NCBI GenBank assembly: GCA_900314375.1
Contig: OMVC01000094.1
Location: 1 to 33,976, forward strand
Direction of reading: 5' to 3'
Length of the DNA stretch: 33,976 bases
From: an uncultured bacterium
Lineage (GTDB): Bacteria; Cyanobacteriota; Vampirovibrionia; Gastranaerophilales; Gastranaerophilaceae
The translations under genes and the position numbers were made by a program. The notes beneath the pieces were generated by a model. It was not told the DNA's origin, searched no databases, and was given only the letters and a program-made list of their open reading frames with translations. Of the stretch, positions 12,501 to 19,244 are shown piece after piece. Within the stretch, counting starts at the first letter, position 1, and the number at the start of each line of letters is the position of its first letter.

Positions 12501-15500
12501 AAATCATTATCCGCATCAGATAATATCGTTAATTTCCCGATATCTTCCAAAGTAGAATCTTTTATATATGTTGAAATTTCATTTTTTATATTGTTATAAT
12601 TTAATGCCGCACCTGCAGATACTCCGTTTTGAGCACCATAAACAAGTGAACCACCGCCTGCTATATTATAAATATCAACATCACTTTTTGCATTAATGCT
12701 TGTATCAATACTTCCCGATTTTCCTTCATCCATACTGATTGTTGAATTATTAATATATGCTTCAATGGTTGGTTTTAATGTGTTTATAGAAGCAGAGCCC
12801 CCGACTGCTGCTTGAAAACCTTTACCTTCCGCTGCTGTATTTACGGCAGCACCAGCACCAATACCTATATTTAATATCCAATTTTTATTGTTTGCATCTA
12901 TTTTTAATTCAGGATTTTCACCCGAAAAAGTAATTGTTGAACCGTCTATATAAGATTTTACGGAACCTTCTTGTTTATAAATATTAACAGCAGCACCAGC
13001 TCCTACTTTTTTTGATTTTGCAACCGTACCGCCTATTGTAATATTTTTTGACTCTCTGTTGGAATTTACAGTTAAAGTATTTCCTACATTTATGTCTTGC
13101 GAATTTTTTATTGAAGATTCAACATTTGTATTGTCAGTTGTAATATCAACAGCACCTGCTAATGACATTGAAAATTGACTTTGAAGTGCGGTTAAATCAT
13201 TCCCGACAGGATTTCTCATATATTCATCTTCGCCGTCAAACAGATTTCCAAAGATATTTTCATCATCTTGAGCATCATTTGCATTTTGTTGAACATCTTC
13301 TACTTCTGCTTCCTTTTGGGTTACTCCGCCTGAAAATGCTGCTGCTATTTCAACATCAATTTTTTGGTTATATGTATCGGAATTAACCGTTAATGTATCG
13401 GATGAATCAATAATAGCATTATCTATTGTTGCCTTTACGTTTCTATCTATTTCTGTTACATTTACGCTTGCCCCGACCGCAACACCTTGAGAGTTTTGTT
13501 GTACTGTATTATTTATTTCTTCATATTGAGAAGTCCAAGCACCTTGAGCAATTATATTGGTAATTTCATCATTTGCTTCTCTTATATATTTTTCATCTCC
13601 GGAAGCATCTGCATTTTGCTCTTTCCATTTTATTTGACTTGTGTCATCATCACGTTTTACCTTACCGCCTGTTGTTTTTATATGCGCTTTTCCTGCATTA
13701 ACAGATATATCTTTTGCAGTAATCGAATTTTCTCCTGTGATATTTGATATTGTTGATAAAGTATCACCTTTGATTTTTTGAACATTTATGGAACCGTCTA
13801 TTCCGAATTTTTCGGATTTTGCACCGGTCATTGTTATACTCATATACGATTGTTCGGTCGCACTATCAACATTTATACTGCCTTTTTGTGCATCCACGAT
13901 TGAATTATCGATTTTAGCAGTTGTATTATTTGTATAATTGTTCCATAAAACATTCGCTCCTAAACCGAATTTTCCGCCATAGACAGTCGGTTCGTATTCC
14001 CAATCGTATTGTCCCGGAATTTTGTAATTGATTTTTTGTATAAGATAATCAAACATTCCTAATCCGTTATACCCGATAACAGAATTAACTGCATTAACCG
14101 TAAGTTTTCCTTCGTCTGCATTACCTTCTGCCGGATTTATCGTTATACTTGATCCGTTTTGAATAATAGCATTTGTATTATTGTTTACTTCACTATAAAC
14201 AACGGAACCTGATACAGCAGCATTCGAGCCAATAGAATTTGACTGTGCCATATTGTTAAAGAAACCCGAAAGTCTGAATTTTGGTTTCAAGTTATTGTAT
14301 GTAGTTCTGATATTTTGTTCCGCAACACCCGTCATCTCAAATGCCGGTGCCGAGTTATCAGTTTTTGGAGTAATTACATCTGCACTCCATTTTCCGTTTG
14401 CTTCCGAAGCAAATTCCCCACCGACATAGAAACTGTCTATCCCTTGTATTGCAAAAGGTAATTTTAAACCAAAAGTAAGTTTCCCGACATTCATCGGCAA
14501 TTCTGTTGTGGCATCAACTGTTACATTATCAGCTTCAATTTCAGAAGAATCTATAATAGCATTTGTTGTATTATTTTGTTGATTATAAATTACGGATGCG
14601 GACAGCCCGTATTGTCCTTCGCCTTGAGTATCAGTGGTAGCAGCATTTGAAAGTAAATCTATGGTATTTGCCTGAACCGTAACATCACCTGCCGCCACTT
14701 TTGAATTTTCTATCTTTGCGGTCGTATTATTATTAGTATAATTTAAAACAACAGCTCCGCCTGCTTCTGCAAAAGGATTCTCATCTTCACCCGCAGTAAT
14801 AATATTTTGCCCTCTTAATTTTTCAAAAATGTTGTGGTTAAAATATTTCTTCTGTGAATCTTTCAGAAAATCCTGCATGTTTTTATCAAATACTTCGGGC
14901 TTTTTGACCATTTTATCGTCAATACTGCCATCTGCAGCATTTTCCGTAACATTTAAACTTTGAGCAAGAACAACGGTATCTTCTTCTGTATTGATTTCAC
15001 TATCTTTTATAAGAGCCGTAACATTATTTGAAGAATGATTCAATATTGCAACAGCAGAAACTGCAGAGTTACCATGAGATTCTTGATTATTAGAATCTTT
15101 TTCGCCGGCAACAGCTTCCATTGTGACTTCTGCCGAACTGTTAGCCAAATTTGTCGCAAATACGGTTAAATTTTTTGTGTTTGCCGTTGAATTTATTATG
15201 GAAGCTTCGGTTTCAGTTTTAACATTGTTGTTTAAAATCATTGCCAAAAAACCGTCTTCTAATTTTATCGAAAATAAACTGTCATTATCAATAACAATTG
15301 AATTTTCATTTGTTGAAACTGCCGTAACATCAATATCACCTTTTGTTACATTTAATGTTGAACCGGTAACAATTGCTTTTGATATAGTTTCCGTACCTAA
15401 ACCATACATTCCGACAGGAAGAAACATTGCTAACAGTCCGTTATTTGCATCAAGACTTGAATATGCATCTGTTGAAATTTCAACATTTTTGGCTTCTTCA

Positions 15501-16480
15501 GAAATTGCATTAATTGTGGAATTCTCAATATTTACGGTCGCTGAACTTCTTGCACCTTCAAAACCTTCGTAAAAATCCGTACTAAAATACTTATCAAGCG
15601 TTGCTTCATCACTCGTTACAAATTTAATTAAAGACGGAGTTAAAAAATTCGCATTCTCTTCGGTTTCGGAAGAACTTTCGGCATGAATATAAACTGACAA
15701 ATCAGGATTTTCTGAATTCGATGCAGTAGCCTTTAATGCATTAATCGTTGAATTTTTGATTGTTACATCCGCATCCGCTTTTCCGGCAACTCCCCATAAA
15801 GAAAAAACAGAAGGTGTGTCACCGTCAAATATATCCATCAAAGCGCCGGCAATCCATCGACCGTCATCTATAATATTCTCTGTGTTCAGTTTTTTGTTTT
15901 GACTTGCATTTGCGGTTATTTTAACCGTATCACCCGTAATATTTGAATCTTCAACATTTACTTTTGCTTCCACTAAATCAATTCTTTCTTGTCTGTCGAC
16001 CTTTGCGGTTGAAGAAATATCTACTTCATTTGCTCCGATATCAGCTTTTTTAATATCAACCTTTGCTGTTATATTTCCCGCAGCATCCCCAAGTACCAAT
16101 TCTTTATTTGCAACAATCTGAATTTTACCGTCTGAAAGTGCAAAGCCATTTGTATTTGTAATATTATTAGAAACCAAACTGTTAAAGGTTGCTTCTGCCG
16201 CACTCAAATCAGAAAAAGTATTTTCGCCGCTGTAACCTGCAATAATACCTGCCCTATTTGCACCGTCACCAATTTGTATATCACTTCCGTATAAATTTAC
16301 TTCTTCTCTTGCCAGAATTTTACCATTTATTATTATTTTACCGTCGGAAGACTTAATTAAATTATTGTACTCACTGTTATTATATTGGTATTCTTCCAGA
16401 CCCCCGACTTCGTATGCTGACTTAAAGGCATTGTAACTGTTTTGATTCGGAGTCAACACCGATAATGAACCGACATTCAA
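188..16480 (-). CDS. giant LktA-type filamentous adhesin, main part, with C-terminal PilZ domain
   Basis: Exoprotein (TpsA) of a two-partner secretion system, 5,430 codons in this open frame, expected to form a long beta-helix on the cell surface. The frame opens at a TTG that is very unlikely to be a true start. It continues in frame with the signal-peptide/TPS fragment upstream (16484-16852), from which it is separated only by TGA and one Leu codon. Its first residues (NVGSLSVLTP) are the second half of the TPS domain. Residues 30-3000 are long imperfect repeats rich in Asn, Thr, Ser and Ile. About 3070-3140 is an acidic, Leu/Ile-rich coiled-coil-like stretch. About 3800-4710 are short repeats of the form GDIxITNxG. 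The last ~90 residues are a PilZ domain with RxxxR (5329-5333) and DxSxxG (5350-5355). No other frameshift interrupts 16 kb. Assignment to the leukotoxin LktA-like family rests on recognition of the TPS sequence. Confidence 0.9.
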   Translation of the reverse strand: MNVGSLSVLTPNQNSYNAFKSAYEVGGLEEYQYNNSEYNNLIKSSDGKIIINGKILAREEVNLYGSDIQIGDGANRAGIIAGYSGENTFSDLSAAEATFNSLVSNNITNTNGFALSDGKIQIVANKELVLGDAAGNITAKVDIKKADIGANEVDISSTAKVDRQERIDLVEAKVNVEDSNITGDTVKITANASQNKKLNTENIIDDGRWIAGALMDIFDGDTPSVFSLWGVAGKADADVTIKNSTINALKATASNSENPDLSVYIHAESSSETEENANFLTPSLIKFVTSDEATLDKYFSTDFYEGFEGARSSATVNIENSTINAISEEAKNVEISTDAYSSLDANNGLLAMFLPVGMYGLGTETISKAIVTGSTLNVTKGDIDVTAVSTNENSIVIDNDSLFSIKLEDGFLAMILNNNVKTETEASIINSTANTKNLTVFATNLANSSAEVTMEAVAGEKDSNNQESHGNSAVSAVAILNHSSNNVTALIKDSEINTEEDTVVLAQSLNVTENAADGSIDDKMVKKPEVFDKNMQDFLKDSQKKYFNHNIFEKLRGQNIITAGEDENPFAEAGGAVVLNYTNNNTTAKIENSKVAAGDVTVQANTIDLLSNAATTDTQGEGQYGLSASVIYNQQNNTTNAIIDSSEIEADNVTVDATTELPMNVGKLTFGLKLPFAIQGIDSFYVGGEFASEANGKWSADVITPKTDNSAPAFEMTGVAEQNIRTTYNNLKPKFRLSGFFNNMAQSNSIGSNAAVSGSVVYSEVNNNTNAIIQNGSSITINPAEGNADEGKLTVNAVNSVIGYNGLGMFDYLIQKINYKIPGQYDWEYEPTVYGGKFGLGANVLWNNYTNNTTAKIDNSIVDAQKGSINVDSATEQSYMSITMTGAKSEKFGIDGSINVQKIKGDTLSTISNITGENSITAKDISVNAGKAHIKTTGGKVKRDDDTSQIKWKEQNADASGDEKYIREANDEITNIIAQGAWTSQYEEINNTVQQNSQGVAVGASVNVTEIDRNVKATIDNAIIDSSDTLTVNSDTYNQKIDVEIAAAFSGGVTQKEAEVEDVQQNANDAQDDENIFGNLFDGEDEYMRNPVGNDLTALQSQFSMSLAGAVDITTDNTNVESSIKNSQDINVGNTLTVNSNRESKNITIGGTVAKSKKVGAGAAVNIYKQEGSVKSYIDGSTITFSGENPELKIDANNKNWILNIGIGAGAAVNTAAEGKGFQAAVGGSASINTLKPTIEAYINNSTISMDEGKSGSIDTSINAKSDVDIYNIAGGGSLVYGAQNGVSAGAALNYNNIKNEISTYIKDSTLEDIGKLTILSDADNDLSDWAIAGAIVAGTDGGAFSFAGGADIDYIHDTISSKIIKSNITAGDNIEVKANSKSDNLGVAGTFDITTAQSGVGVNGDVVVNVYRNDIIAEIDKDSNILKAKDVKISATSTEKSNVIPVGLSIATNEQLLIAAANVGVNVIDNTVKAYASGNIGSGDDAQKINNLTVSAYDETTLYSRGGTLALASADAVVNIAGSVNVDKIDKTVEAKIKDADVKANGDVSVLATSINSLGGTKDENNQYTRDDVTTDAYRDKMLTKNENGDYDGLSLNNSFQNWNMFYDLAVGSNISVGGAGIGKVIENTVTAEVSASTVESNTLSIASSDYSVKNIIAGSIAASGKAAAGLQAIYTRDNSTTNALITNGSNLTIADKIEMLANNKKDSYEILIAGSGAGKGVINANVVLNNVTDKATAKIDNTSTDNEIKAGQIKISADEDINSSHIIVTAGGASNLALSVSPTINNYDMTTQSIISATTIKDASIDMNAQSKLGTLDISAGVAGVGQGVSGVGNAIKNSYTNKVKSYIDGATIDTEKAININGNSIIDANNWLATVAVAGQGVSIPVNVLLNYVNSELEAGIKNSKIENAGAITINTNKDKEDVLKNNAIIIGLAGQGVNASVNVIKNEYTNTVSSYVDNTQSTKIDSIDVNAYSKRNTNNINVGIGFTGEGANLMANAVVNELKSTTRSYVDAKSKTLNITNGLNLEAKDIAAARNTLATGKGAGLGAAVGADINLYYSDNLAKTEILSGDSGQINAGSAALNSELLNATNDVSGSVSFGLAAIPVDVQIVEIGKRTGTYSALEQDYINKANSLIPDKLKNTATTPSSDVKTGAISGINGNLKTTNNISINSESKLNGLDKDGNLVDKFKFEKVNINATGATIGVAIKNIQLANNTISEIAGGKVESSGGNVSLNSKSGADVELVYREVEVSGARASGGSVVYNNTAETLAQVKDATVNANDIEINSKSTNKSFVDATNVVVTGADIVTVDLAEVKDTNKTSAIITGNTNIDAKGKLTLHSTTNTDVTSDRLTIPVRAASLVDVTRNEANVNTITRALIENVNGEINAQNLDIITDYDKMSVFSKSNVVAVSAASLAAYNDCGSYMNADFKSGIDSPSALTLNVADTTNITTAKDNGTEGLISKGRMHGVDVDIAGLYEGAFSKAENDAKSVTVLNVKNHTSNNLNINQYLKSTAEAIANNTKVSGLGVAAIAADSKDTSTMTLDISGTNTITQNAVINATHNSNTISDLSGFSFGLLVSGARLRIDSDMKSNTTGNIGGNFDAGSAKITFDTIRNSTLSKSSGSGGFINVSNPEAINNLTGTSVLNIKDITSDDKKGINNWSISNKSTNTFDVTTSNGSGGFINVAVDNLKLTFDTSTNTNIENSNINSTGQVKFEVENKGIIKDQATNVGGGFVAVSTNDVKNNYNSGAKLSLKNTKINAKDIDLKTSSDLRTKDSDYIEYAGTAGGFVAVQDLDLKNTLTQSSEIDIQNSILEATKDIKLHALTSSFFKQKIESNGYGFVSVPRAYNNLEVTNNNKITLDNSSKIKASDELDVSFDSNNTLAVRTVSDARNFEGKPSAYANLYFTVNNTLDNSGSMEAGNLVDINFMNNSINALTQYAHSECHAAVASTNEGTELKRTINNTLNVNSNADITSGKDVEITYSSGKNNVSSTVSWKTVSYALFGIPISDSDSYSVDKPVDNYVLKNNGKIVAGQGNNKYMKINRDGSIDKETLKGFYDDDYILSDGEIISGEIIKQRTLDSIQIEINNINESLEEISQTLISLNETLIDFEDKKDTIQLKIDEINNLINNGAILTNDKQDAQGNSDFNTIIQNDIKALIVSDSDDTKITETQYNTIMTSYNNKLAEIEAQNTAIFNHNAKPENIDNQQPYIEVPTITEFIETQDYGLSDAQKTTISNGYDSVNNNVSMTEKCGFSVYQNSTGKYVAVTTPTGTGNAQTCEELTQFNNAIEDINAQMEPYQDERTSALNTHAMLQANRVSLTSQYNDVYNTASSAYDQHSGSYSITFNDIEPKDAHISVDGAYNHNINGNGIFSVASNGLKVDNYSTRTLLFNDLNIDSVANRSGLIIGGKNHSEFADKTQAVSGAQAYLYVHNRPGHTSFDNLPTSGVHYKSDGSGISGITINNYYDINHPFASTFDITEPTTRSDIYIIGSVNTSGDLNIWNESGGIMIANDSGINSGKMSLISTNNAVVWLIYNETDTTPINIKTNDYIFAQNGFSILTNKDVNIQGTIETGYSNRNITITEDMIKPENLIYDPTSGETNLINLGGDKVSFYLNDTNNIKAIYKDGQIYLYNLPEDITDPLVSISDVNVSLSGKVKMANGLQNIIIDNKTNAQLNVANIYNKQFRGGMTPENINKTEDGEIILNTVDHATTNITSNGKLSLNGIIQNSITTNYNDFPKEKGILNITANNGLEVKPQTKLIDHIPTTVDSILSNGKTTITLNNGQGDINGKITTTGELNISNKGTGALNLNSNISNDASRNVYPETLISEGIINISNEGTGALNIFGDIDETEGAVKVQSNAQTNITGSIYDKKGNIDITSKGLQSSNESKIVTDEGDITITNNDSNLDLKGYISSESGNVSIQNNGTSASIAGFISDNKGDLTIRNTKGDMTISSIILHNSTNRNAEGMISIINDPTGGKLDIQNKVQTFGIGKTEQDKTTAILIDNQSDTNGMSISSEITARIGDIIIKNANDNLSTAGMISNYEKGGVSITNSGLDYTNTASILVKEGDVAITNNGTNGVGKLLLGGSINNQKGNTTVSNKGAITEVSGTIDNVGGNTTITNTNGLTRIVGDVTNKGGDISVINSGDFTEITSAIDNEAGSIHISNSKGNLNITDTAKITNTTENEDDSITIANAGGILNLKGDVESTDKGDIEITNTGNGKANIESNVVANEGDIDISNSNAGELNISGSIIDYNGNIDVTNASTDGTTIASTGKITNVKGDTTITNDKGDLTVQQGAQIVNTESGNIVAENKGGKFTISGLFKHAEIGNITVKNSGNKELDITSTGQVLAANGNINIQNSNDGAMNIAGHITDENGKIDIINSSKDGAEISGTILDKEGDTTIFNAGGALDISGNVADNIGDIKVVNNGADGTNISGVVLAKNGDTTVYNTKGGLDISGNVVDNKGNLDITNNGEDKASISGIVLAKEGDINVYNSNDGALEISGTVKDENGKISITNDSKDGTLISGNVTNVKDDTKITNNDGDLTITETGKVTNTQGGDIDVENNGAKFTVAGLIKHIGDAIGNIFVNNKGDKELEVATTGRIETSNGDIDIDNSNDGGIVVAGFVGSDMGVTDINNTSQDGINITTSGVVNNKDGNIEISNTGANGIDIQGSVKTDKQDIKITNKDSDIRIGEYDSDNDNYINAVAGNVVINQTNGNILNNITDPTSTNTHQNHDLGNPDHAYKTLIAAGNNLTINAKDGDIGSTSHANPGFSINADTRDYTESINVNVGGDLVARATNENETDSRLVNIRAKDSDLKVKDVTSDGNVMLTAADWKQADTRPTPKNDESYFKGYSILNTADVDDAAVSGQMISVIASDNIGSADKKFIYNQDTASNPKSSVSFEAENDINLTGRANSSNETKIYQLVSKHGDIDFDMESDAVIKEITAGKGLRLTQKAQNLTIYNLGTSYSSAGQTGEKFDDMLYPHDDIVYGDSSDKSGESAIPNYAIIRVLDAMDTPNRGDSNLKIYSAYVRGNHGENTQYYPDGSRLADYTLMADNIYANSDKAPDSTISTKENPNGYKQTDKSYDLSGFGIEDGKKYSAQGLNAYGKGDTLSLDVLGVDSDVVNDVVKNPQRNSYNEQKPVDNVPDKFKNDQNRLPFYGYDFRTDNAVISVNDYAPENRGVSFDTLYADNAYINTNDTNLGVQDGYINNYAELRNRDKIAVVDNDYRRIVRPADIQLYTGKTGSFALDLNESINMHTTAPTVYNNPHMLVNGYHSAWNFVNREFKENKDLIDRIDESTALDERRYDESLKRISMRFDTTEDDGLQSNVEIYDISTTGALIRNDKKLKRGKKTTINLKFDDVDINVTAKVVNTKGNMAGVEFVDMPDDVANKILYRYMQQADSMKSNLTTSSL
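2370..5070 (-). repeat. tandem short beta-repeats inside the adhesin
   Basis: This part of the adhesin gene encodes about 900 residues of degenerate units of roughly 20-27 residues. They carry the cores GDIxITN, NxGxxxxxISG and GxVxxxxGD (for example LDISGNVVDNKGNLDITNNG). The pattern fits successive rungs of a right-handed beta-helix. Related units share stretches of DNA sequence (for example the repeated ISG and DITN coding words), which makes recombinational length change plausible. Confidence 0.75.
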
Positions 16481-16483
16481 AAG

Positions 16484-16852
16484 TCATGATGCACCGACAA
16501 TCATGCCGTTTGGCGAAACAAATATTGCATGTCCGTTATAAAATGAATTGTCTTTTAGCGTTTGAACAAGACCGTTTATTTTGATTTGTTCATTTACAAG
16601 GTTAACAAATTTGGAATAATCGTTTTTATATATAAGATTAGCTATATCACCTTTTGATAAGTCAAATTTATCATAATGTCTAAAACCGGTACTGCCTGAA
16701 ACTTTTGCTGCTTCAATATTATATGTATTACCGTTCGGGGTAATACCCGTTATTTCTGAAGCCAAAGTATTCAAAGGCATACTCATCAACATCATATTTG
16801 CACACAAAATAGATGCTATAATTTTCTTTTTTCCAAAATTTGTTTTTCTCAT
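16484..16852 (-). CDS. N-terminal signal peptide and TPS-domain fragment of the filamentous adhesin, cut off by TGA
   Basis: 122 residues: a basic start (MRKTNFGKKK), a hydrophobic core and an AxS-like cleavage site (NTLAS|EI, near residue 32), so a Sec signal peptide. It is followed by the start of a hemagglutinin-type TPS domain (GFRHYDKFDLSKGDIANL, then FVSPNGMIVGAS). The TPS domain is what the outer-membrane partner recognises, and its canonical NPNG-like motif is present as SPNG. The frame ends at TGA (16484-16486), exactly where this family normally has a Gly (GASG-LNVG); GGA to TGA is one base change. The next two codons and the following 16 kb stay in the same frame. The start is ATG at 16850-16852 with a weak GAAAG just upstream. 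I read this as the true 5' end of one ~5,550-codon gene. Confidence 0.88.
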   Translation of the reverse strand: MRKTNFGKKKIIASILCANMMLMSMPLNTLASEITGITPNGNTYNIEAAKVSGSTGFRHYDKFDLSKGDIANLIYKNDYSKFVNLVNEQIKINGLVQTLKDNSFYNGHAIFVSPNGMIVGAS

Positions 16853-17011
16853 AAATCTTTCACTTTTTTCACACTAAACCATTATAATTTTATACTGAAT
16901 GCACTGATATTGCATATATTTTTTGATACAACTATACAAAAATTTACGTCATAAAAATTTGTGTATTTTTTTATAATTTTTATGGTATTATAATTTCTAA
17001 ATTGAGGGAAT
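16853..17011. promoter_or_regulatory. divergent promoter region between adhesin and transporter genes
   Basis: 159 bp separate the two divergent start codons. On the + strand, TATAAT at 16989-16994 is a good -10 box for the transporter gene, with GAGGGA as ribosome binding site just before ATG. On the - strand, TATAAT (complement of 16881-16886) is a possible -10 for the adhesin. I see no convincing -35 boxes. Shared placement suggests coordinated expression of the two partners, which is an inference. Confidence 0.5.
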
Positions 17012-18943
17012 ATGAAAAAAAGATTTTTATTAAGTATTATATGCTGTTTGGTAATACAAATTCCGAATTTTGCTGCTCCTGATATACCGCAAAATATTAT
17101 TCCGCAAGCAGGTTCTATTAATGCTCACGATTTGCAAAATTTGGAAAGACAAACTATTGAAAAACAGGTTGAAAAAGACTTTCAAAATTACGAAAAACGC
17201 AAAAATGACGTTAATATAAAATCGGAAAAAGAAAAGAAACAAAAAAGTAAAATTATAAAAGCAAAATTGGAAGATTTTGCAACAAAAGGTGTTTATGTCG
17301 AAAATATCGAAGTATCACCTTCACAAATTCTTACAGAAAATGAAATAAGAGATATTATTGATGATTACACTCAAACAAATCTTTCTTTTGCAAACTTGCA
17401 AGAAATTGTTGCAAAAATAAATAAACTTTATCTTGAAAAAGGTTTTGTAACGGCAAGAGCATATTTACCCGAACAAACAATTGAAAATGAAACCGTAAAA
17501 ATTGAACTTCTTGAAGGTAAAGTTGGTGATGTCAATATATACGATAACAGATGGACACGCACTTCTTATATTGATAAAAGATTAAACCTTAAAGAAGGTG
17601 ATTTATTCAATCTCAAAAAATTAGAAGAAGATTTGATGGTTTTTAATCGTTATAATGACAATGTAGAATTGAATGCAAATTTAGAGCCGGGTAAAAGAGT
17701 TCTTGGAACTACCGATATAAATATTCAAACAAGGGAAAGATTACCTTTTCATTTAACAGCACTAATGGATAATGCAGGAAGAACCACTATCGGGAGATAT
17801 CGTGCAGGCCTTATGCTGCAGCATGACAGTTTATTCGGACTTCGCGACAGGCTAACTTTAGGCGCTTATGCAAATAAATATTCCGTAACTCCTTTTGCTG
17901 ATTATAATATTCCTGTTAATAAAAAAGACGGAAGAATAGGTTTTAGTTTTTCTTCAAGTAATTCTAAAATAGGGCATGGCCCATACAGAATATTTAATAT
18001 TAAAAGCCGTTCGCAGAATTATTCTTTGTATTATTCTCAACCGCTGCATCGTCGTCCTTGGACAGAATTATTAAGCACAACATCTGTTGCGTATAAAAGA
18101 GCAATTACAAGTTTTGACGGACACGATTTATACAAAAATGAAGTTACTACAGCTCAAACAGGTTTAAATTTCAGGTACGATACAAAAAGGGGTATTTGGT
18201 ACATAAATCAAAATGTTAGTTATTCATTCCCTATTTTTGATAAAGCTTCCAATTATTTAAAACTGGACGGCGGAATTTTGAGATTGCATGATTTCGGACA
18301 CGGAATTGTAGGAACTTTAAGGGGCAATTATCAAGTTATTCCTAACAAAAGAGTTGTACCTTATATAGACCAAATAATTGCCGGCGGTGTTGCAACCGTC
18401 AGAGGTTATTCGGAAGGTCTACTTATCGGAAGAAGCGGTTATATTTTAAGTTCCGAATTGTTATTCCCGATTGGTCCGAGATATATAAGAAGTAAAAAAG
18501 ATAAAGAAAAACTTATTCCGTTTAGCGGAAATTATTTGAAAGGTTTCATTTTTGCAGACCACGCGGGAATTTTTCCATATAAAGGAACAGGAATCGGTAA
18601 AGAAGGTTATAATCAAAATGATTTCTTAATGAGTTTGGGTTTCGGATTTAGAATAAATCTTCCGGGGAGTGCATCTTTGAGAATTGCTTGGGGCTTCCCT
18701 GTTATGAGAAATAACCATGAAGAAGTGAATAAATGCGGAAGATTTCATATAGAACTCAGCCTGCAACCTGATTTTGATGCGATGGTTAAATTAAGAAAAC
18801 CTAAAAATGCTGAAAAAGTTAAAATTGATGATGATATAAAATTGGTTAATGAAACAAAAAAAGATACCGTAACATCATCAAAACGTACTGTAATCAAATC
18901 TTTGTCAGATGAACAAAAAAGAAGATTGAGCTATAACAGATAA
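17012..18943 (+). CDS. FhaC/ShlB-type two-partner-secretion outer-membrane transporter (TpsB)
   Basis: 643 residues. Forms the outer-membrane pore that recognises the TPS domain of the adhesin and threads it to the surface. Signal peptide at about 1-21 (LLSIICCLVIQIPNFAA). A charged Lys/Glu-rich linker follows (about 40-90), then a first POTRA domain at about 93-171 (VYVENIEV ... GFVTARAYLP ... LLEGKVGDV) and a second to about 245. The 16-strand barrel follows, with the hallmark VRGY near residue 463. The barrel appears to end at about 588 (FHIELSLQPDF), but 55 further Lys-rich residues follow, which is unusual for the family. The start is ATG with GAGGGA about 5 bases upstream. The gene is divergent from its presumed substrate, the LktA-type adhesin. 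Confidence 0.93.
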   Translation: MKKRFLLSIICCLVIQIPNFAAPDIPQNIIPQAGSINAHDLQNLERQTIEKQVEKDFQNYEKRKNDVNIKSEKEKKQKSKIIKAKLEDFATKGVYVENIEVSPSQILTENEIRDIIDDYTQTNLSFANLQEIVAKINKLYLEKGFVTARAYLPEQTIENETVKIELLEGKVGDVNIYDNRWTRTSYIDKRLNLKEGDLFNLKKLEEDLMVFNRYNDNVELNANLEPGKRVLGTTDINIQTRERLPFHLTALMDNAGRTTIGRYRAGLMLQHDSLFGLRDRLTLGAYANKYSVTPFADYNIPVNKKDGRIGFSFSSSNSKIGHGPYRIFNIKSRSQNYSLYYSQPLHRRPWTELLSTTSVAYKRAITSFDGHDLYKNEVTTAQTGLNFRYDTKRGIWYINQNVSYSFPIFDKASNYLKLDGGILRLHDFGHGIVGTLRGNYQVIPNKRVVPYIDQIIAGGVATVRGYSEGLLIGRSGYILSSELLFPIGPRYIRSKKDKEKLIPFSGNYLKGFIFADHAGIFPYKGTGIGKEGYNQNDFLMSLGFGFRINLPGSASLRIAWGFPVMRNNHEEVNKCGRFHIELSLQPDFDAMVKLRKPKNAEKVKIDDDIKLVNETKKDTVTSSKRTVIKSLSDEQKRRLSYNR

Positions 18944-18966
18944 TCCATAATCGAATTATCTTTTTG
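18939..18966 (+). terminator. weak terminator candidate after the transporter gene
   Basis: A short inverted repeat GATAAT (18939-18944) / ATTATC (18955-18960) is followed directly by TTTTT. It overlaps the TAA stop of the transporter gene. The stem is only six AT-rich pairs, so it would be a weak terminator. Confidence 0.3.
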
Positions 18967-18989
18967 TAATTTGTTTTTTTATTTTATTC

Positions 18990-19020
18990 CGACTCTTTTT
19001 GTCGCAGTTAACTTTTATAA
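18990..19020 (+). promoter_or_regulatory. promoter with shared operator-like motif, copy 1 (small-protein operon)
   Basis: CGACTCTTTTTGTCG at 18990-19004 continues as CAGTT, and TATAAT follows at 19016-19021 or one base earlier. The motif contains the inverted repeat CGAC/GTCG. The same 20-base block, with one difference, stands before the WYL regulator gene on the other strand with the -10 box at the same distance. This suggests a common regulator, most simply the WYL protein itself. The regulator assignment is an inference. Confidence 0.55.
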
Positions 19021-19043
19021 TTGAATTATAAAAGGAGAACGAC

Positions 19044-19244
19044 ATGTTTAAAAAATTTTTATTGAAACTAAAAAAACAAATTTTAAAAGATGCTTACCAA
19101 AAAGCTGAAAAAATTATCAATGATGCCGAATTGAAAGCTCAAAAGATGATTTTTGAATCCGAAATAATGAAACGAATAAAAACAGAAGCCGAAAAAATTA
19201 AACAGGAAACAATATTAGAATGTAAAAGAATCAAAGCAGAATGA
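19044..19244 (+). CDS. small charged helical (coiled-coil-like) protein
   Basis: 66 residues, almost entirely Lys/Glu-rich amphipathic helix (for example AYQKAEKIINDAELKAQK). There is no signal peptide, no Cys cluster and no recognised domain. The pattern resembles stalk-like or scaffold helices such as those of ATPase peripheral stalks, but this is only a compositional likeness. The start is ATG with a strong AAAGGAG 6-7 bases upstream. Its TGA stop overlaps the ATG of the next gene (ATGA), so the two are translationally coupled. The promoter carries the motif shared with the WYL operon. Function unknown. Confidence 0.75.
   Translation: MFKKFLLKLKKQILKDAYQKAEKIINDAELKAQKMIFESEIMKRIKTEAEKIKQETILECKRIKAE

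Noticed and set aside
16484..16486. TGA recoded as glycine genome-wide (genetic code 25)
   Set aside because: The adhesin frame downstream has hundreds of Gly codons over 5,430 codons without a single TGA, and the 66-residue gene at 19044 uses TGA as a stop. A local event is more likely.
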